Assembly: GCF_048564905.1 (NCBI RefSeq)
Contig: NC_133016.1
Location: 5,030,001 to 5,094,000, forward strand
Direction of reading: 5' to 3'
Source: Vicugna pacos
Lineage: Eukaryota; Chordata; Mammalia; Artiodactyla; Camelidae
Length of the DNA: 64,000 bases
In this document: positions 35,233-47,640 of the stretch, one piece after another
How the letters are laid out: each line of letters opens with the position of its first letter
How positions within the stretch are numbered: the stretch's first letter is position 1
Made by a program: the position numbers and the translations under genes
Notes under the pieces: generated by a model
Database searches by the model: none
What the model saw: only the letters and a program-made list of their open reading frames with translations
Told to the model about the DNA's origin: nothing

Positions 35233-36154
35233 CTTAGGACACGATCCACATGGTTTTGATGTTGCATTCCCAACTCCTGATACACTACGATTCTTAAAGC
35301 TATGTTGAATCGAGGCATGGTTCGCTGGGGTCTGCTTCCTTTACAAACGTCTGAGGTTGAGTTTAAAAGTAAACAAAAAACTCCCTGCAATAAAACAGAA
35401 CCACATTTACTCAGATTGGCAACAAGAAGAAATGAATTTTGGTGAGGAATGAAGCCATAATACCATGGCTTTTCTTTTGATGTTTTACCATCCCCTTGAG
35501 AGCTTACTTTTTACTGCTACCAACACCACGTACTCATTCTCTTTCAACCTTTGACCCAGGGGCCTTTCCTTGATACTCTGTACCATCTTAAAAGGAACAA
35601 ATCTCAAATATTATGCAAGACCTTACTATGGCAATAAAGGTCAAGAGTAACATAAAACCACATACGGCTGGCTCCCAAAGGTGTAGACCCCATTCCATTA
35701 TCATCCTTCAAGTGTCCACCTTGATTCAGAAAGAGCCATCGCTGCGAATCTCAACAGCTACCTTCCTGCCTGAACTCAGGGAAGACTGCCCTGGAGAATG
35801 GCAGAACTTCTCCCATCTCCTTCAGAAGTCCACTTTCCTGTCTGAAAATCCAAGTCTTCTTCAGATACTCACTCAAGAATCATGGTCAGAGAGACTCCAA
35901 ACCATACCCAAGGGAGGCGACCGTAACCTGCAGTCACTGCTAGAACCACACCTGGAGAGATGTGGTCCCACCATCCAACAATGACATAACACTAAGGAGT
36001 TCACATTTTAGGTGAGGCTCCTTTATCATCAGCATTTAGGAAATGTCAAAGGTAAAGTGATCCAACACTTCTTCTTCATTCCCATCAACAGTTTTCCTCA
36101 TGGATCAGAGCAAGAAAGGAGGACAGGAAGAAATGCCCAACCTAATTTAAAACC
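35233..36154. other. Unique stretch, no gene recognised
   Basis: It contains a 123-codon open frame (35613-35984, plus) with no recognised domain and no splice or promoter context. I do not call it a gene. Confidence 0.4.
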
Positions 36155-36359
36155 TAGATCTGCAGATACTAACTAATACATATAAAACAGACAGACAACA
36201 GGTTCATACTGGAGAGCACAGGGAACTATATTCAATATCTCATAGTAACTTACGGTGGAAAAGAACATGAAAACAAATGTATGTTCATGTACGACTGAAG
36301 CATTATACTGTACGCCAGAAGTGATACAATGTTGTAAACTGACTATTCTTCAATAAAAT
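36155..36359 (+). mobile_element. L1 LINE, 3' end only (5'-truncated)
   Basis: It carries the same 3' UTR text as the copy at 2398: 'gagcacagggaactatattc', 'aatatctcatagtaactta', 'tgtacgccagaagtgataca', 'ttcttcaataaaatg'. About 205 bp remain. Confidence 0.85.
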
Positions 36360-38767
36360 GTATATAATTTTTTAATCTATAAAAGTGCATAGAGTTGTTC
36401 CCTAAGTTAAAATACATTCCATGAAGCTACTTACTTCCTGACATCTGCATAGTATAATTTTCTGAATATTCTATAAGGCTATTTCATTTATAACTTTACT
36501 TTTTCTTAGCACTGTTAGGAAAGATTGAAAGCCTCAGACAAATAATCATTTAGTCTCAAAATATCCCCAAGATCATTTAACTGACAAATAATAAAGACGC
36601 TGAATAACCTCGGCTATACCACACGGTAAGTAAACCTGAAATACAGTCCCACCATTTTTTCCCTTTAGTTTCTCAGTACTAACCATAGTGTCACTTTTGC
36701 CTGGAGTGGTAAAATTTTTCACTGCATTCTCAAAGCTAGAGAGAAGTTACATAATATAAAAGGAAATGGTGAGTAGAGGACAGAGTTGCATATAGGAAAA
36801 GGATCTCCTTTCATCTCCCACAAGGCCACCTTGGAGCCAAGGTTACAGCAACACAGTGGAACCAAAGATCTTCAAATGGAAGAACTTGAATGTAAAGGGA
36901 TTCTTTATCTCAAACAGAAAATGTCCCAAGGGGGGAAAAAGATTCAAGTTTGCTTTTTTCCCTAAATTAGAGAATAAGAAAATATCAAAATTTTACTGTC
37001 ATATGTGAAATGGAAATAGATGAAAATTTTCAGAGGGAAAATGAAGCATATTTGTGGTATTCGTGGTAACGAGTATTCACACAGAGCATTACAAGTTGTC
37101 GATTCTCTATTAAGAAAATAACTGAGCCAATGTTTCAATGGGATTATCAGGTTTTGCAGATTGAAGATGAGCATCACTCAGTGTTAGAATTATTTATGCT
37201 TCAACTCAGTGATGTGGTTCATCGCAGCCAACAACATCATCTCTTTCTGTTAACAATGCAATCAGATGCTGCTAGACTCAGTATGCAGATAAAAATAGAA
37301 TGGCCACCGCACAGTGAATGGTTTTCACATAAATTGAATATAAAAGACTAAGTTGTCCTTTTTAAAAAAAAATTTGAATATCCCAACGTCTATGTTGGTA
37401 CACCAGCAGAAAAAGTTAATGTCAGAAGCAACCCAAAACCCATAGGTGCATAAATGCCAGTGCTTGAAACTTCAGGAGAATCATAAGATCATTTTGGTTC
37501 CCAAAGACCCTAAGTTAGTGTGTCTGTTCCTGCCAGCCTGGTTCCAAGCGGCTGGGCTGTTGCTGAAGTCTCTCTCCAGTACTAGTTATAAATAAACTCT
37601 GGGCAAAAAGAGTGAAACGGGGATCCTTGCTTCTCTGAGACTTGCTCCCTTTCCTGCCAACACCTCTACACTCCTGTCCAACCAAGTCTCTGACGCTCCA
37701 GGAAGGCACTCTGCTCCCCTGGCTGCTCAAGGTGACACCCAGCACAGGCTGAATCTTCCCCCATTATCATAAACCAAAACTTTCATCATCCTCCATCATT
37801 AAAATTCATCTTTCATCTCAGGACTCTGCTCGTCTGATGGAGTTAAACAAAACATTCATAACTGATTCAGGATTAATCCGTTATCACTGCCAGTTACCAT
37901 GTTCACGTTCAGGGGTGACGCATGCGCTAGCCGAACCCACTGAATGAACAGGTCATCCTCCACAGACTTCAGGATAAACAGAGGGAAGACAATTTGGGAA
38001 GCAGATGGGACCCTGGTTCCTACTAAAGTCACATTGAACTTGTGGCCGCTGATCTTCTGTAGGTTTGAGAAGAACCCAGAACGGGCCTGTCTTGCTGGGA
38101 GAGCGACACCTGATTGGGATGGAATCCTCAAACTGACGGCACTTTATTGCTTGGCCCGTGTCTTCAGTTTGAAATGGGTTGTTCTCTGCTGAGTAAGCCC
38201 CATAGGGATTGTTAATCTCTTGATGGGAATTACTGAGTTGTAGACTCTTAGGCTGGGAAGAGGCCAGGTGAAAGGATTTGAAATGTGAATTCTAAGTAAA
38301 AATGGTAATATAAAACAGGGTTTATTTTAGATTTTGGAACAATCCAGGGTGCGGTAATGAATTTCCAAGCAAAAACAGAAGCTTCCTATTACCTGCTGCT
38401 CCTGGAGGGAGGACCAAGCGTAAGTGACTGTTTTATCATCACCCCCCTGGGGATTCACCAGATGGTCGAGACGGCGCAACAGAAAAGTGCCCGTTTGGAT
38501 GGCTGCCACTGAATTAAGAGGAAACAGTAAGTGGATGGACTAACTAGAAATGACTTCAACATTTGTCAGGACAGTAGAAGTTTAGTTTTCCATCATTTAC
38601 TGTTTTTTTTTTTTTAATTCCCTTTGTAACCCTATCATATATTTTAAAAGTTTTTCTTTTAATATCCAAAATACAAAAAGTACTCTTCCCTGGTCAGGTC
38701 ACCTCTCATAGGTGAGATCTCTACAAGGCACTTATATCTTTGCCACACTCAAATACATTCTGTATTG
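36360..38767. other. Unique stretch with one exon-like minus-strand frame
   Basis: It is mostly AT-rich DNA without recognised repeats. On the minus strand, from about 38070 to 37918, a frame reads KISGHKFNVTLVGTRVPSA and continues to LKSVEDDLFIQWVRLAHA. It follows an acceptor-like 'aacctacag' and ends at 'gtgaacatg' before 'gtaact'. The peptide has protein-like composition but I do not recognise it. The splice signals are only moderate. Confidence 0.35.
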
Positions 38768-38972
38768 GAAGTCATTGAACTTTTTCTGTAAAGGCAGATA
38801 AATATTTTAGTTTTTATGAGCTACATAGTCTTTGTCACCATGACTCAGTCTTGTCTTTGTAACATGGCCTAGACAACACATAAATGAATGGCCATGTATG
38901 TGTTGCAATAAAATTTTATTTACAAAAATAAGCAACAAGCTGGATTTGGTCTATAAACAAGTGGTTTGGTGA
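38768..38972. mobile_element. hAT-Charlie non-autonomous DNA transposon remnant
   Basis: The order 'gaactttttctgtaaaggca', 'gataaatattttagttttta', 'gcaataaaattttatttaca' and 'agctggatttggtctataaa' follows a common mammalian element ('aactttttctgtaaagggcc' to 'ggatttggcccgcgggc'). The ends are nearly complete. It is old and inert, and the exact MER subfamily is not named. Confidence 0.7.
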
Positions 38973-39013
38973 TCACACTTACATGATGTTTTATATGTTT
39001 TTGTGTGTACTGT

Positions 39014-39538
39014 ATAGTTTTATATAATGCTGTTATATATTTTTATATATTGTGTGTTTTATATATTTTATTGCATAATTTTTAAAATTTATTTTTATTG
39101 AAGTGTAGTCCGTTACAATGTGTCAATTTCTGGTGTACAGCACAATGTCCCAGTCATGCATATACATGCATGTATTCATTTTCATATTCTTTCTCATTAA
39201 AGGTTATTGTAAGATATTGAATATAGTTCCCTGTGCTATACAGAAGAAATTTGTTTATCTTTTTTTATACATAGTGGCTAACATTTGCAAATCTCAAACT
39301 CCCAAATTTATCCCTTCCTACTTCCTTTCCCCTGGTAACCATAAGATTGTTTACTATGTTTGTGAGTCTGTTGCTGTCTTGTAGATGAGTTCATTAGTGT
39401 CCTTTTTTTTTTAGATTCCACATATGAGCGATCTCATATGGTATTTTTCTTTCTCTTTCTGGCTCACTTCACTTAGGATGAGGATCTCTAGGTCCATCCA
39501 TGTTGCTGCAAAAGGCATTATTTTATTCTTTTTTATAT
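39014..39538 (-). mobile_element. L1 LINE, 5'-truncated, with target-site duplication
   Basis: The antisense L1 3' end ('ttattgaagtgtagtccgtt', 'tgaatatagttccctgtgct', 'agattccacatatgagcgat', 'ctaggtccatccatgttgct') stops at about 39538. It is preceded by an AT-rich tail region (39014-39076) that probably derives from the A-tail. The flanks carry tatgttttt-gtgtgtactgt (38994-39013) and the same word with one T fewer (39539-39557), a convincing target-site duplication. It is a fairly young insertion of the cetartiodactyl/camelid L1 type. Confidence 0.87.
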
Positions 39539-39557
39539 TATGTTTTGTGTGTACTGT

Positions 39558-41800
39558 CTATTACTGTGTATTTTTCCACCCACTGCCTCCTATATTGCTC
39601 GGTACGTGGGTGGTTTCAGTATTTGTTGCAAATTGGATAAATAACTTTTAAAACAAATTATTTAATTCTGATGATAAATATAAATATATTCCTGCAAAGA
39701 CTTATTAGGGGGAAAAAAGCTTCATAACCACTTTCTCTTTTCTCTTACAGAGCAAATCTCAAAATGTGCTCACAAGGCAACCCCTTAAACATAACTTCTC
39801 ATTTTTAGGAGAAGAGCAAAGACCAGTACAAGCTTTCACTCAAGAGCTACTTACAAGAAAATTTATACCCAAGATCCTCAGGAATTAATGCATTATTTAA
39901 ATATTTTGCTGTGCTCTTTTTCATAGATTACTAAATGACAGAGCAGTACAAAAAAACGGGTATTTTACAAATATTTGGGAAATACTCTGGTTTTTAAAAT
40001 AAAATACTTAATTGAGTACAAATAAGAAAATTTGACTTAGCAATTAGTGTAAAATGCTTTCAAGTGAAATTTAGTTACCTTTTTTTACTCTTAGACTAAA
40101 AGTTTTTGATTCATGCTCGGTGATAATTACACTTAATTATGTGGCCACACAACTGTACTCAAAATTTATGAACATATAATTTATACTCACCATTGTGATG
40201 ACACTGGAATCCTAATGCTAGAAAGATGATCCAGCTCTTTGATAACCCATCGTGTATACAAGAGTTAAGAATAAGATGTTCTTGGGGTTCAAGGGAGACG
40301 TGACACCTTCACCCAAATGTACTTTGTATCATTATTATTCACAAACTACTTCAGTTTGCTTCCTGGCCACCCAGCCTCACCGAAGACAACAGAAAAACCC
40401 TCTGAAGAAGCCCAGTTGTGCTCAGGTATCCCAGCATCCCATGCTTAGAAGGAGTCCCAGGGCCATCTAATGGTACTTCCCAAGCCATTATCCTCTCCAG
40501 AGAGTTCCTGGCAAAGCACCCCACAGTTTCCTTCCTCTTAACTGCCCCATAAAGTACTGAGTGATATGAGGGGGTCATAACTCTTATTACCTTTCTTCCA
40601 TTTATATATTATAAACTAAATCAGCATTTCTGACCAGTATCAAGCATTAGCAATAGCGAATCTTATCTGTATACATTTGTACCAATAAAAATTTTTGACT
40701 TTACAATTCATAATCAAAACCCCAAAATATCTTAAAGATGAAAGGGACACAAAATAATAGGCTATGAAAATTATTCATTTTCAGAGAAGAGTAAGAAGCA
40801 GCATACAGGGAGCTGTATTTTTGTGGACTTCCCACCATAGATTAAATAACACCTGGAACCTCAGACCACAACCTACTACCTGAGGAATCTAGCATCTTTA
40901 GCTAATGAATAAAGCAGACACCAAATTCTAAAACTTAACATATTCAAGAAATTATGCAAAAAAGGGCAACCTTTTCCAAAAACTCCCATCATCTCTGGGC
41001 TTTTTTATATACAGTGGCTGCATCAACGGAAAAACATCTAAGTACTCACCAACAGGACGTGACTGGACAGGCGCTGGGCGGCTCCCACACTGTCAGCTTA
41101 GTAAGAAATTGCTCACCCTGCTTTCCAGTTCCTTCCAACCAGAATCCACGTGCAGCAGCCAATCAGCCTGAACCATGCATCCTGGGGATGCCGGAGCAGG
41201 AAGACGGCAGGACTCTGGCTCCTTGAATAACTTCAAGAGGCAGAAATACCTCTGTCTGGCCCCTCCCCAGGCCACCCACTTCTAGACTGATACCCTACAA
41301 CAGCCACCGTGCGCTGTGTGATTCCCGTGTTATGGCAGCCTAGGTCATACCTTTCCTAATTCAAGTATCTAGAGCCTTGAATTTCCGTTACTCATTTTCC
41401 TTTGGTGACTGCTGTTCAGTTTGCTTCCATTACTGTTGTAGTCAGAGGTGGGGCTTTTTCAGTCTAATCTCACTGTCTTTGGTTCAATACATTTTCTCGG
41501 CTCTACTGCCCATGTTCTCCTGGAAATGGAGAAACACAAGAGAGTTTTAAGATGACCAACTCTTACTTTTTTTACATGTTACAGAAGAACACAGCACGCT
41601 TGATGATGTATGTTCTTTGAGTATAAATTTATGACACATTTGTCAAGGCATTCACTGTCAATTCAGCTACATTGCTATTTTGGACTGTTTTATGATGTCC
41701 ATTTTTCTCAGTCTGACACTTCAGTGGGTCCTAACACTACATACCTTCACCAGAGAAGTCTCAACACTAAAGAAATACAGGACCATCAATCAAGCAGCAA
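39558..41800. other. Unique stretch, no gene recognised
   Basis: Ordinary AT-rich DNA. Short open frames (up to 90 codons, 40954-41226) have no recognised similarity and nothing else stands out. Confidence 0.42.
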
Positions 41801-41990
41801 ACACTTTCTGAGAGCCTACTAGGGGCAAGTTCTCTGCAAGGGGAGAGTGACTCAGAGAGGGGAACAACACAGCCCCTGACATGAAGGAGCTTGTGATCGT
41901 GTTTGGGAGCTAGGGTATGTATATACGTGCACGCACGCACACAGAGTGTGAACCAAGTCACTAGAAAGCATGATAAACACCACAAAATGC
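41801..41990 (-). mobile_element. L2 LINE 3' tip, antisense
   Basis: The text 'actttctgagagcctactag', 'gggcaagttctctgc' and 'ccctgacatgaaggagcttg' follows the antisense L2 3' end ('tgagcgcctactatgtgcca' to 'ccctgccctcatggagctta'). It is diverged. A short CG/CA-alternating run lies inside at 41927-41942. Confidence 0.55.
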
Positions 41991-43424
41991 CAATGAAGGG
42001 CTGGAAGGGAATATTTTAAGATGAAATTGATGCAAATTTAAAGCTGCCTAAATATGCTGCCAGCCGTCCTGACACCTTTCAGTATTATGCTTCACTCAGT
42101 TTGGGACAACTCGGCATTGCTACCAGACTTGTCTAAGGTCTTTCCCATCACAAGGAATTGCAAATGCATCCCCCACAGTTCATTTACTTGTACAGGACTT
42201 GATCCGAGTTTGCCAAGGAGCAGCCCTGGTATTCAGCTTGGAATCATGAGCTCGGAGCTGTTTCCCCGAGAGGGAGGTGCAGCCCGATGGGTGGACAGAC
42301 ATGAGACGCCCCCGTGGGATCCCAGAGAGCTCTTCAGAAACACGCACTTTCCTGTTGCAGACAGACAGTTGGTGGCCCTCTCCCAGAGATTCTTTACAAT
42401 TGCCCCCATTTCTCAGGAAGCCCTTGAGAACCATGTGGCAGGGAGCTTCTGGCTGGGGTCACTGCATGGGGTCTCCTGAGCCTCAGTGCCGGCTTCCCTG
42501 ACCTTTATCCCCACCCCCAGCTCCGGCTACACGTGTGTAAACCTCTGCTCCGTCACTAAGCCCTCTGCCCTGGAGGCCCTGCGGTGGTGGCCGGCGCTTT
42601 CTGGGCTGAACCTTGAAGGCCACAGGTGGGAATCCTTGGGGAGGAGAGGAAAGGAGAGGCAGTCTTTCTCTACCAAAAACAAAGAACATGCACAGTGAAC
42701 AGCGCACGGGGCGTGGGAAGAATAAGGCCAGTTCTAAATTTGGTAACTCATCCACTTGGCGTGCAACAGGGAGGTGGACTGAGAGTCAAACCACCTTCCT
42801 GCGCGGGACGCGGGCACTGGCTGAGTCGGGGCAGGAGGAGACGTCCGAGAAGAAGGCCCGTCGGGGGGAGCTCACCTGGAATGAAGACACAGATCCAGGA
42901 AGAGGAAGGAAACAAGGGCAGGAGCAAACAGGGATGCTAGCCCAGCCTGCTGAGGACATCAGGTGCCTTTTCAGGAATCAGGGTGAAAACAGTTTTGATT
43001 TGAAAAGCAAACGGCCTTGGTAGGACCTGGCTACGCCCGAGGGGCTGGAGTGCCTTCTCCCCACCCTCCCCATCGCAAAGAGGCCCCACAGCTGCTCAGC
43101 CCGTGGACGCCGGGGCGTCCGCCTCTCAAGCTCCAGTTCTAAGCCCGCTTCTTCCCGTCTTACTTCTATACTTAACTTTTTTAAGTATCAAAACCTAAGC
43201 TGGCCAGTCATCTGCTGTAAGCCCTGCAGAGCTGGACTTGAGGAGGCTTCCGTGAAGGTGGGAGGAGCCAGACGAGCACCCGATGAAATGCAGGACCACA
43301 AAGCAGCTCCGAACATGTCAGAACAGCTATCGGTCCCCGCCAAAGCCCAGTCTGCGAAGATACACACCGCGCATCCTTTTTCAGGAAACTTAAGGCTTTT
43401 AATAGTATCAAAATTATCTTTAAT
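41991..43424. other. GC-richer unique stretch, no gene recognised
   Basis: Several overlapping open frames (141 codons at 42054-42479 and 136 codons at 42613-43023, both plus) occur because of high G+C. They lack known domains, and both strands are equally open. CpG sites cluster at 42795-42875. No promoter or splice structure can be supported. Confidence 0.4.
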
Positions 43425-43766
43425 TGAAAAGGCAATCTATAGAATGGGAGAAGACTTTGCAAATCATGTATCTGATAGGGACCTAATATCCAGAATATGT
43501 AAGGGACTCCGACCGCTCAGCAGCAACAACAAAATCAAAAATCTGATTTTAAAATGAGGTAGAGCTTGGTGACCACAGTTAGCAATACTCCACTGAGACC
43601 TGAAATTTGCAGAGGGCAGATCTAAAGAGTTCTCACCACAGAATGTTAACTGTCATGATGGACGTGTTCTTTAGCTTGACTGTGGTGTATACAATGCATA
43701 CATATATCAAAACATTAAGTTGTACACCTTAAAGGTACCATTTTGTCAATTATACCTAAATAACAT
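43425..43766 (+). mobile_element. Old L1 LINE, ORF2 end joined to 3' UTR
   Basis: The ORF2 C-terminal text 'aaaaggcaatctatagaatg', 'ggagaagactttgcaaatca' and 'ggacctaatatccagaatat' is followed at about 43555 by 3' UTR text: 'agagttctcaccacagaat', 'atacatatatcaaaacatt', 'aagttgtacaccttaaaggt'. Intervening L1 sequence is missing, so the copy carries an internal deletion. It is an old mammalian L1M-type element. Confidence 0.8.
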
Positions 43767-44433
43767 ATTTTTAAATGTAAATACATATACACCTGAGATA
43801 CATTAATTAGAAGAAGCCGTTTCTGGCCAATATCTAAATATCTAACTCCTTTTCTCATTGAAATTAAAAAAAAAGTGTCCTATTGTATGTATTTATCAAC
43901 AGCCATAAAACTCAACCTTAGGGCAAGTTTTCCTGTACAGAATTTAAAAAGTGAATTTAAAAAATTATGTGACCTCCTAAAGATAAATTCTACAAGCTTA
44001 AAAAAAATTATCAGAACTATGTATCAAATACTATAATACAAAAAAAAAGCATTTTAGTTTAACTAATTTTGTCCCTGCCACAATAAACATATTGATAATG
44101 GTTTGTTTTGGGGTCAGAGATGATTTACAGTATTAAGAGATCTGGAAGTGTGCTCAGGGAGAAAGCCCAGAGGCAGCCAAGTCAAGCCAATGAGGCAGAG
44201 CAACAAACTGTGGACACGTCATCATGAAATCAAAATGACAAGGGGATACAAGCGATAAATGCGAAATGATAGTCCTGCTGCCCCAGAGCCACGGGGACAT
44301 CAAATGCTGATAAGGCAAAGTTGAATGTTCAAAGGTCATTCACCATCATCAACCTTAGACGTCATTCTCCAGCCCTAGCCCCAAGAAAGTCTAGAAATCC
44401 AGATTTAGGAAAGCGAAAAACAATGATAAACAA
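43767..44433. other. Unique AT-rich stretch, no gene recognised
   Basis: Several A-runs are present and nothing else is recognised. Confidence 0.42.
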
Positions 44434-44523
44434 CCCTCCCAAGGTCACACACAACTTATCAGACACCAACAGAACCTCCTTCTGTGACCTAGAATCAGTT
44501 CTTAGTACTGTACACTCTTAATA
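44434..44523 (-). mobile_element. MIR SINE core, antisense
   Basis: The text 'cccaaggtcacacacaactt' and 'ctgtgacctagaatcagttc' follows the antisense MIR core ('gcccaaggtcacacagctag' to 'gctcttaacc'). It is short and diverged. Confidence 0.5.
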
Positions 44524-46789
44524 AATGCCATCCAAGGTGGGAGTGTGGTGGAATGAACGTCCTTCTAAATTTAACTTTTTAAATTTACGAGTGGAAAATC
44601 AAGCATGCAAGTTTAACAGTTTTCCAGCTCACATTTCAAAGTGGCCGGCAAGGTATGATTTCATCATGTAACCAGTAAGTCCTGAAGGTGGAAACAATAT
44701 ACACACAACTAGTTTAATTTCAAGAACGTTTTAATACTGCATCTGCATTTAACAAAGGAGTAGACGAGGCACGAGGCAAAGATGAGCACAGCCCCCGGAG
44801 TTCCTCCCAACCCCGCAGGTAAGCAGGAGCACCCATGAACGGCACAAGGCAACAAGAGGACACACTGGATGTGGCTTTCACATGGAAGCTCTCAGTGTCC
44901 CATTTCCAACACTGAGCATTGATGTTTCTCACATTTTCTAATTGAAAGGCTCAGCCCAGAAGTAGGTCTGCTAAGCTTCCTAGGAAGAGAGCAAAGGGGA
45001 AGCTCCAAGTTGTGAGCCAAGAGGAAAGTTCATTTCAGCTAACTGCTTGGTTGTAGGGATTTATTCCACCGGAGACACGGGCAGAGAGTAGGATATATAG
45101 CGTGTATTCAAGTATCTAAAGATTTTTTTCTTAATTATAGACGTCTTGAAAATAATTCCTACCAAAAAATTAAGAAGCAACTTTGTACAGTGTCAACAGC
45201 AAACACTCTTAAGTCACCACGAAAGTGGGAGGCGCTATTCTGACAGTGAGACAAAAAAAGGAACTCCGAATGTAGTCCTAAATTTGTTCTAAAAAACAGA
45301 AATTGCCAAGAGCAGTTTGCAGTTACAAAGGCGTATCAGACGTAAAGGGGGCGACTTCCTTCTAACACAGCACCATCTCATATAATTTGAATCAATTAAT
45401 AGCTCAAGTGGAAACTGGAGGCTTTGTGGCCAGCAGGGAAATGCGGGAAGATGTCTTATCGATCCAACCACTGTTTCGCATCCAGATGAGATTAATGCGT
45501 TGATACGCCAGACAGGAGAGGATATTGTGCTTTGGTTTGGTTTTTCTCCTTAGCTCATTTGATAAGACTGAAATGTAAAAGCTTGTTGGTGGTGACAGTG
45601 ATTAACTGCCCTCTGTTTTAGTTTCTGTCAGATTCGAGTAAAAAAAAAATTTTAAAGGTTTACGAAGAGTAAAATGTACACAACTAATCTAAGCACCACA
45701 CACACAAAAGGCAAAGTCTGCCTCCGATACAGGGCTAAGGCTTTAATTTCTTCAAGAACAAGATTAAGACTATAGGAGTTTATCACTGATTTATAGACAC
45801 CTGTTCCAATAAATGGCTTCAGTTTCCTTAGGAAAAACTGAAGCAAGACAGCCTAGATAAACAGCCTTGGAAGCCACTTCAAATTTATGCAAAAAAAAAA
45901 AAAAGCCTCCTCCTTCCACTATCTCACTTGAAGAGAAATTCTTCTGAAGTAATGAAGGAGTCGTTAGACATAATTCTCTCGTGCTGCAGAATCCCAAAGC
46001 TTCCATCTACCAGCCATCAGGACTCACATCCTATTTAATACGACTTGCATTATCCAGTCTAGAGGGTCACAGGTTTCCTAGTCAAATGGTATCAAAACCC
46101 AATATAAGAAACAATTTTCTAGAGCGAAAGTCAAGTAGCAACCATATGGGAATTGATTTCTGCCCACAACAAAGCAATGCCAGTACAACAGAGGAGACAC
46201 AGGAATCCAACCACAGTGCATAGCAACCGGCTCATGTTATTCAGCAAATGACAACAAAAAGCTATATATTAAATGCTATTTTTAAACTAATTATGTCTTT
46301 TAATTTTTTTGCCTTTTATTTGGTGTAGAAAAATAATTTTACATACATTTTTAGAATTTTTTTTCTTTTATTATTTATTTTTGAAAGAGTTTTACTACTG
46401 TATGTAAGCAGATACTAAGCTCGAAGACTAAAGGGGGAAAAAAGAGTTCCCTAACCAAAAATGGATATTCCCGCACAATCTTTTAGTTCATAAAATAAGT
46501 CAAATTAGTATAATCTCACATGCAGGCATATGGATATGATATATAATCCACAATAACTTTGATTTGGGAAATACATGGATCATACCACATTCTGTCTGAA
46601 AATAATCAGCTTGTTATGAAAATTTCCTAACATTCCATGAGTCATTAGGATGAATACCCCAGTCTTTGATGGGCAGACAACTGTGTGAGTCCATCATTGA
46701 TTGTTCCTGTCTTCGCAGGGGCCATATTTAGACTATTAAGTATATCACTTAGAGGTTCAAAGCTGTGAGCTCAGAACCTCATTGGAATT
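44524..46789. other. Unique stretch, no gene recognised
   Basis: Mixed composition. The 45180-45570 part is repeat-free and might be conserved non-coding DNA. An A-run lies at 45890-45904. No exon or repeat was recognised. Confidence 0.42.
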
Positions 46790-46905
46790 CATAGTTGGGA
46801 CGGACCTTGGAAATCACACCTGGTGTATTATTCCCCTTCTCCGAAAGGGAGACTAAGCAGAAAGAAACTGACTTTGCCTCATTCCCAGGGAAGCTGGCCC
46901 AGAAA
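46790..46905 (+). repeat. Possible ancient mammalian interspersed repeat
   Basis: The text 'tgggacggaccttggaaatc' followed by 'gggagactaagcagaaagaa' resembles the old mammal-wide text 'gggaccttagaggtcatcta' to 'gaaactgaggcccagagag'. It is too diverged to classify. Confidence 0.35.
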
Positions 46906-47640
46906 GAAGCTCTGAGGACACAAGGGGGCCCTAAAGCCATCCTTGTTTTCAAAATAAACATTGGGAAAGACAAAGTGGGGTGACAAAGATTCATTTCTTC
47001 AACAACCCTCTGTAGGGAACAGAAACAGCCCTGGATTACAACTGTTTCCTGTGACACAGTATTTGACATGAAGAAAGCATCACACATTAGTGATAGTCAT
47101 TGAATTATACTCAAAACTTAAGATTTCTTAGCTTGGCACTTGGAATCATTACTTGAATCCAGATTTTAGTCACGTGTTCTTCTTTGCATATTATTTAAAG
47201 TAAAAGCCTTCTATGCGAACTCCATCCACAAGGGAGTGGCAAGATTTTCAGTGAAATATGTGTAAGTTTTATTAAGGTTCTCCCAGGTAACGTGTTGCAT
47301 AATATGAAGTCATGATGCTGAAGTTATTAGATCTTGGCAAATAGCATACTTAACTATCTATGTTTAAATAGCAGACAAGTGAGAATTTATAAACTAAGAT
47401 AAAATACGCAGTATGCAATTAAGGTATGTAATATTCTTTTCTGTAAACAAAAGCCAACACTTATTTTCACAGCTCTAATGTCATTTTGAAAGCACTGTGT
47501 TTCTCAGGGGCCATCAATAAAGGCACTGCATCCATCTTTGTCAATTTCTTAGAGGAGTCATTAGTGAAATGTCACCTTCTGAATTCCTCACACCCTGAGT
47601 ACAGAAAGTTTTCACTTTAAAACAGCAACAGTAAAAGCAA
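46906..47640. other. Unique stretch, no gene recognised
   Basis: AT-rich DNA with nothing recognised. Confidence 0.42.

Noticed and set aside
35613-35984. 123-codon open frame on the plus strand
   Set aside because: No recognisable motif or gene context. Length is within chance expectation for 64 kb.
36826-36839. Short palindrome ccttgg-ag-ccaagg
   Set aside because: Arms of 6 nt are expected by chance many times in 64 kb.
39118-39651. Open frames of 88 and 75 codons on the plus strand
   Set aside because: They are antisense readings of an L1 3' end, not genes.
42054-43023. Open frames of 141 and 136 codons on the plus strand
   Set aside because: High G+C leaves several frames open on both strands. 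No domain, start context, splice signals or codon pattern distinguishes them.
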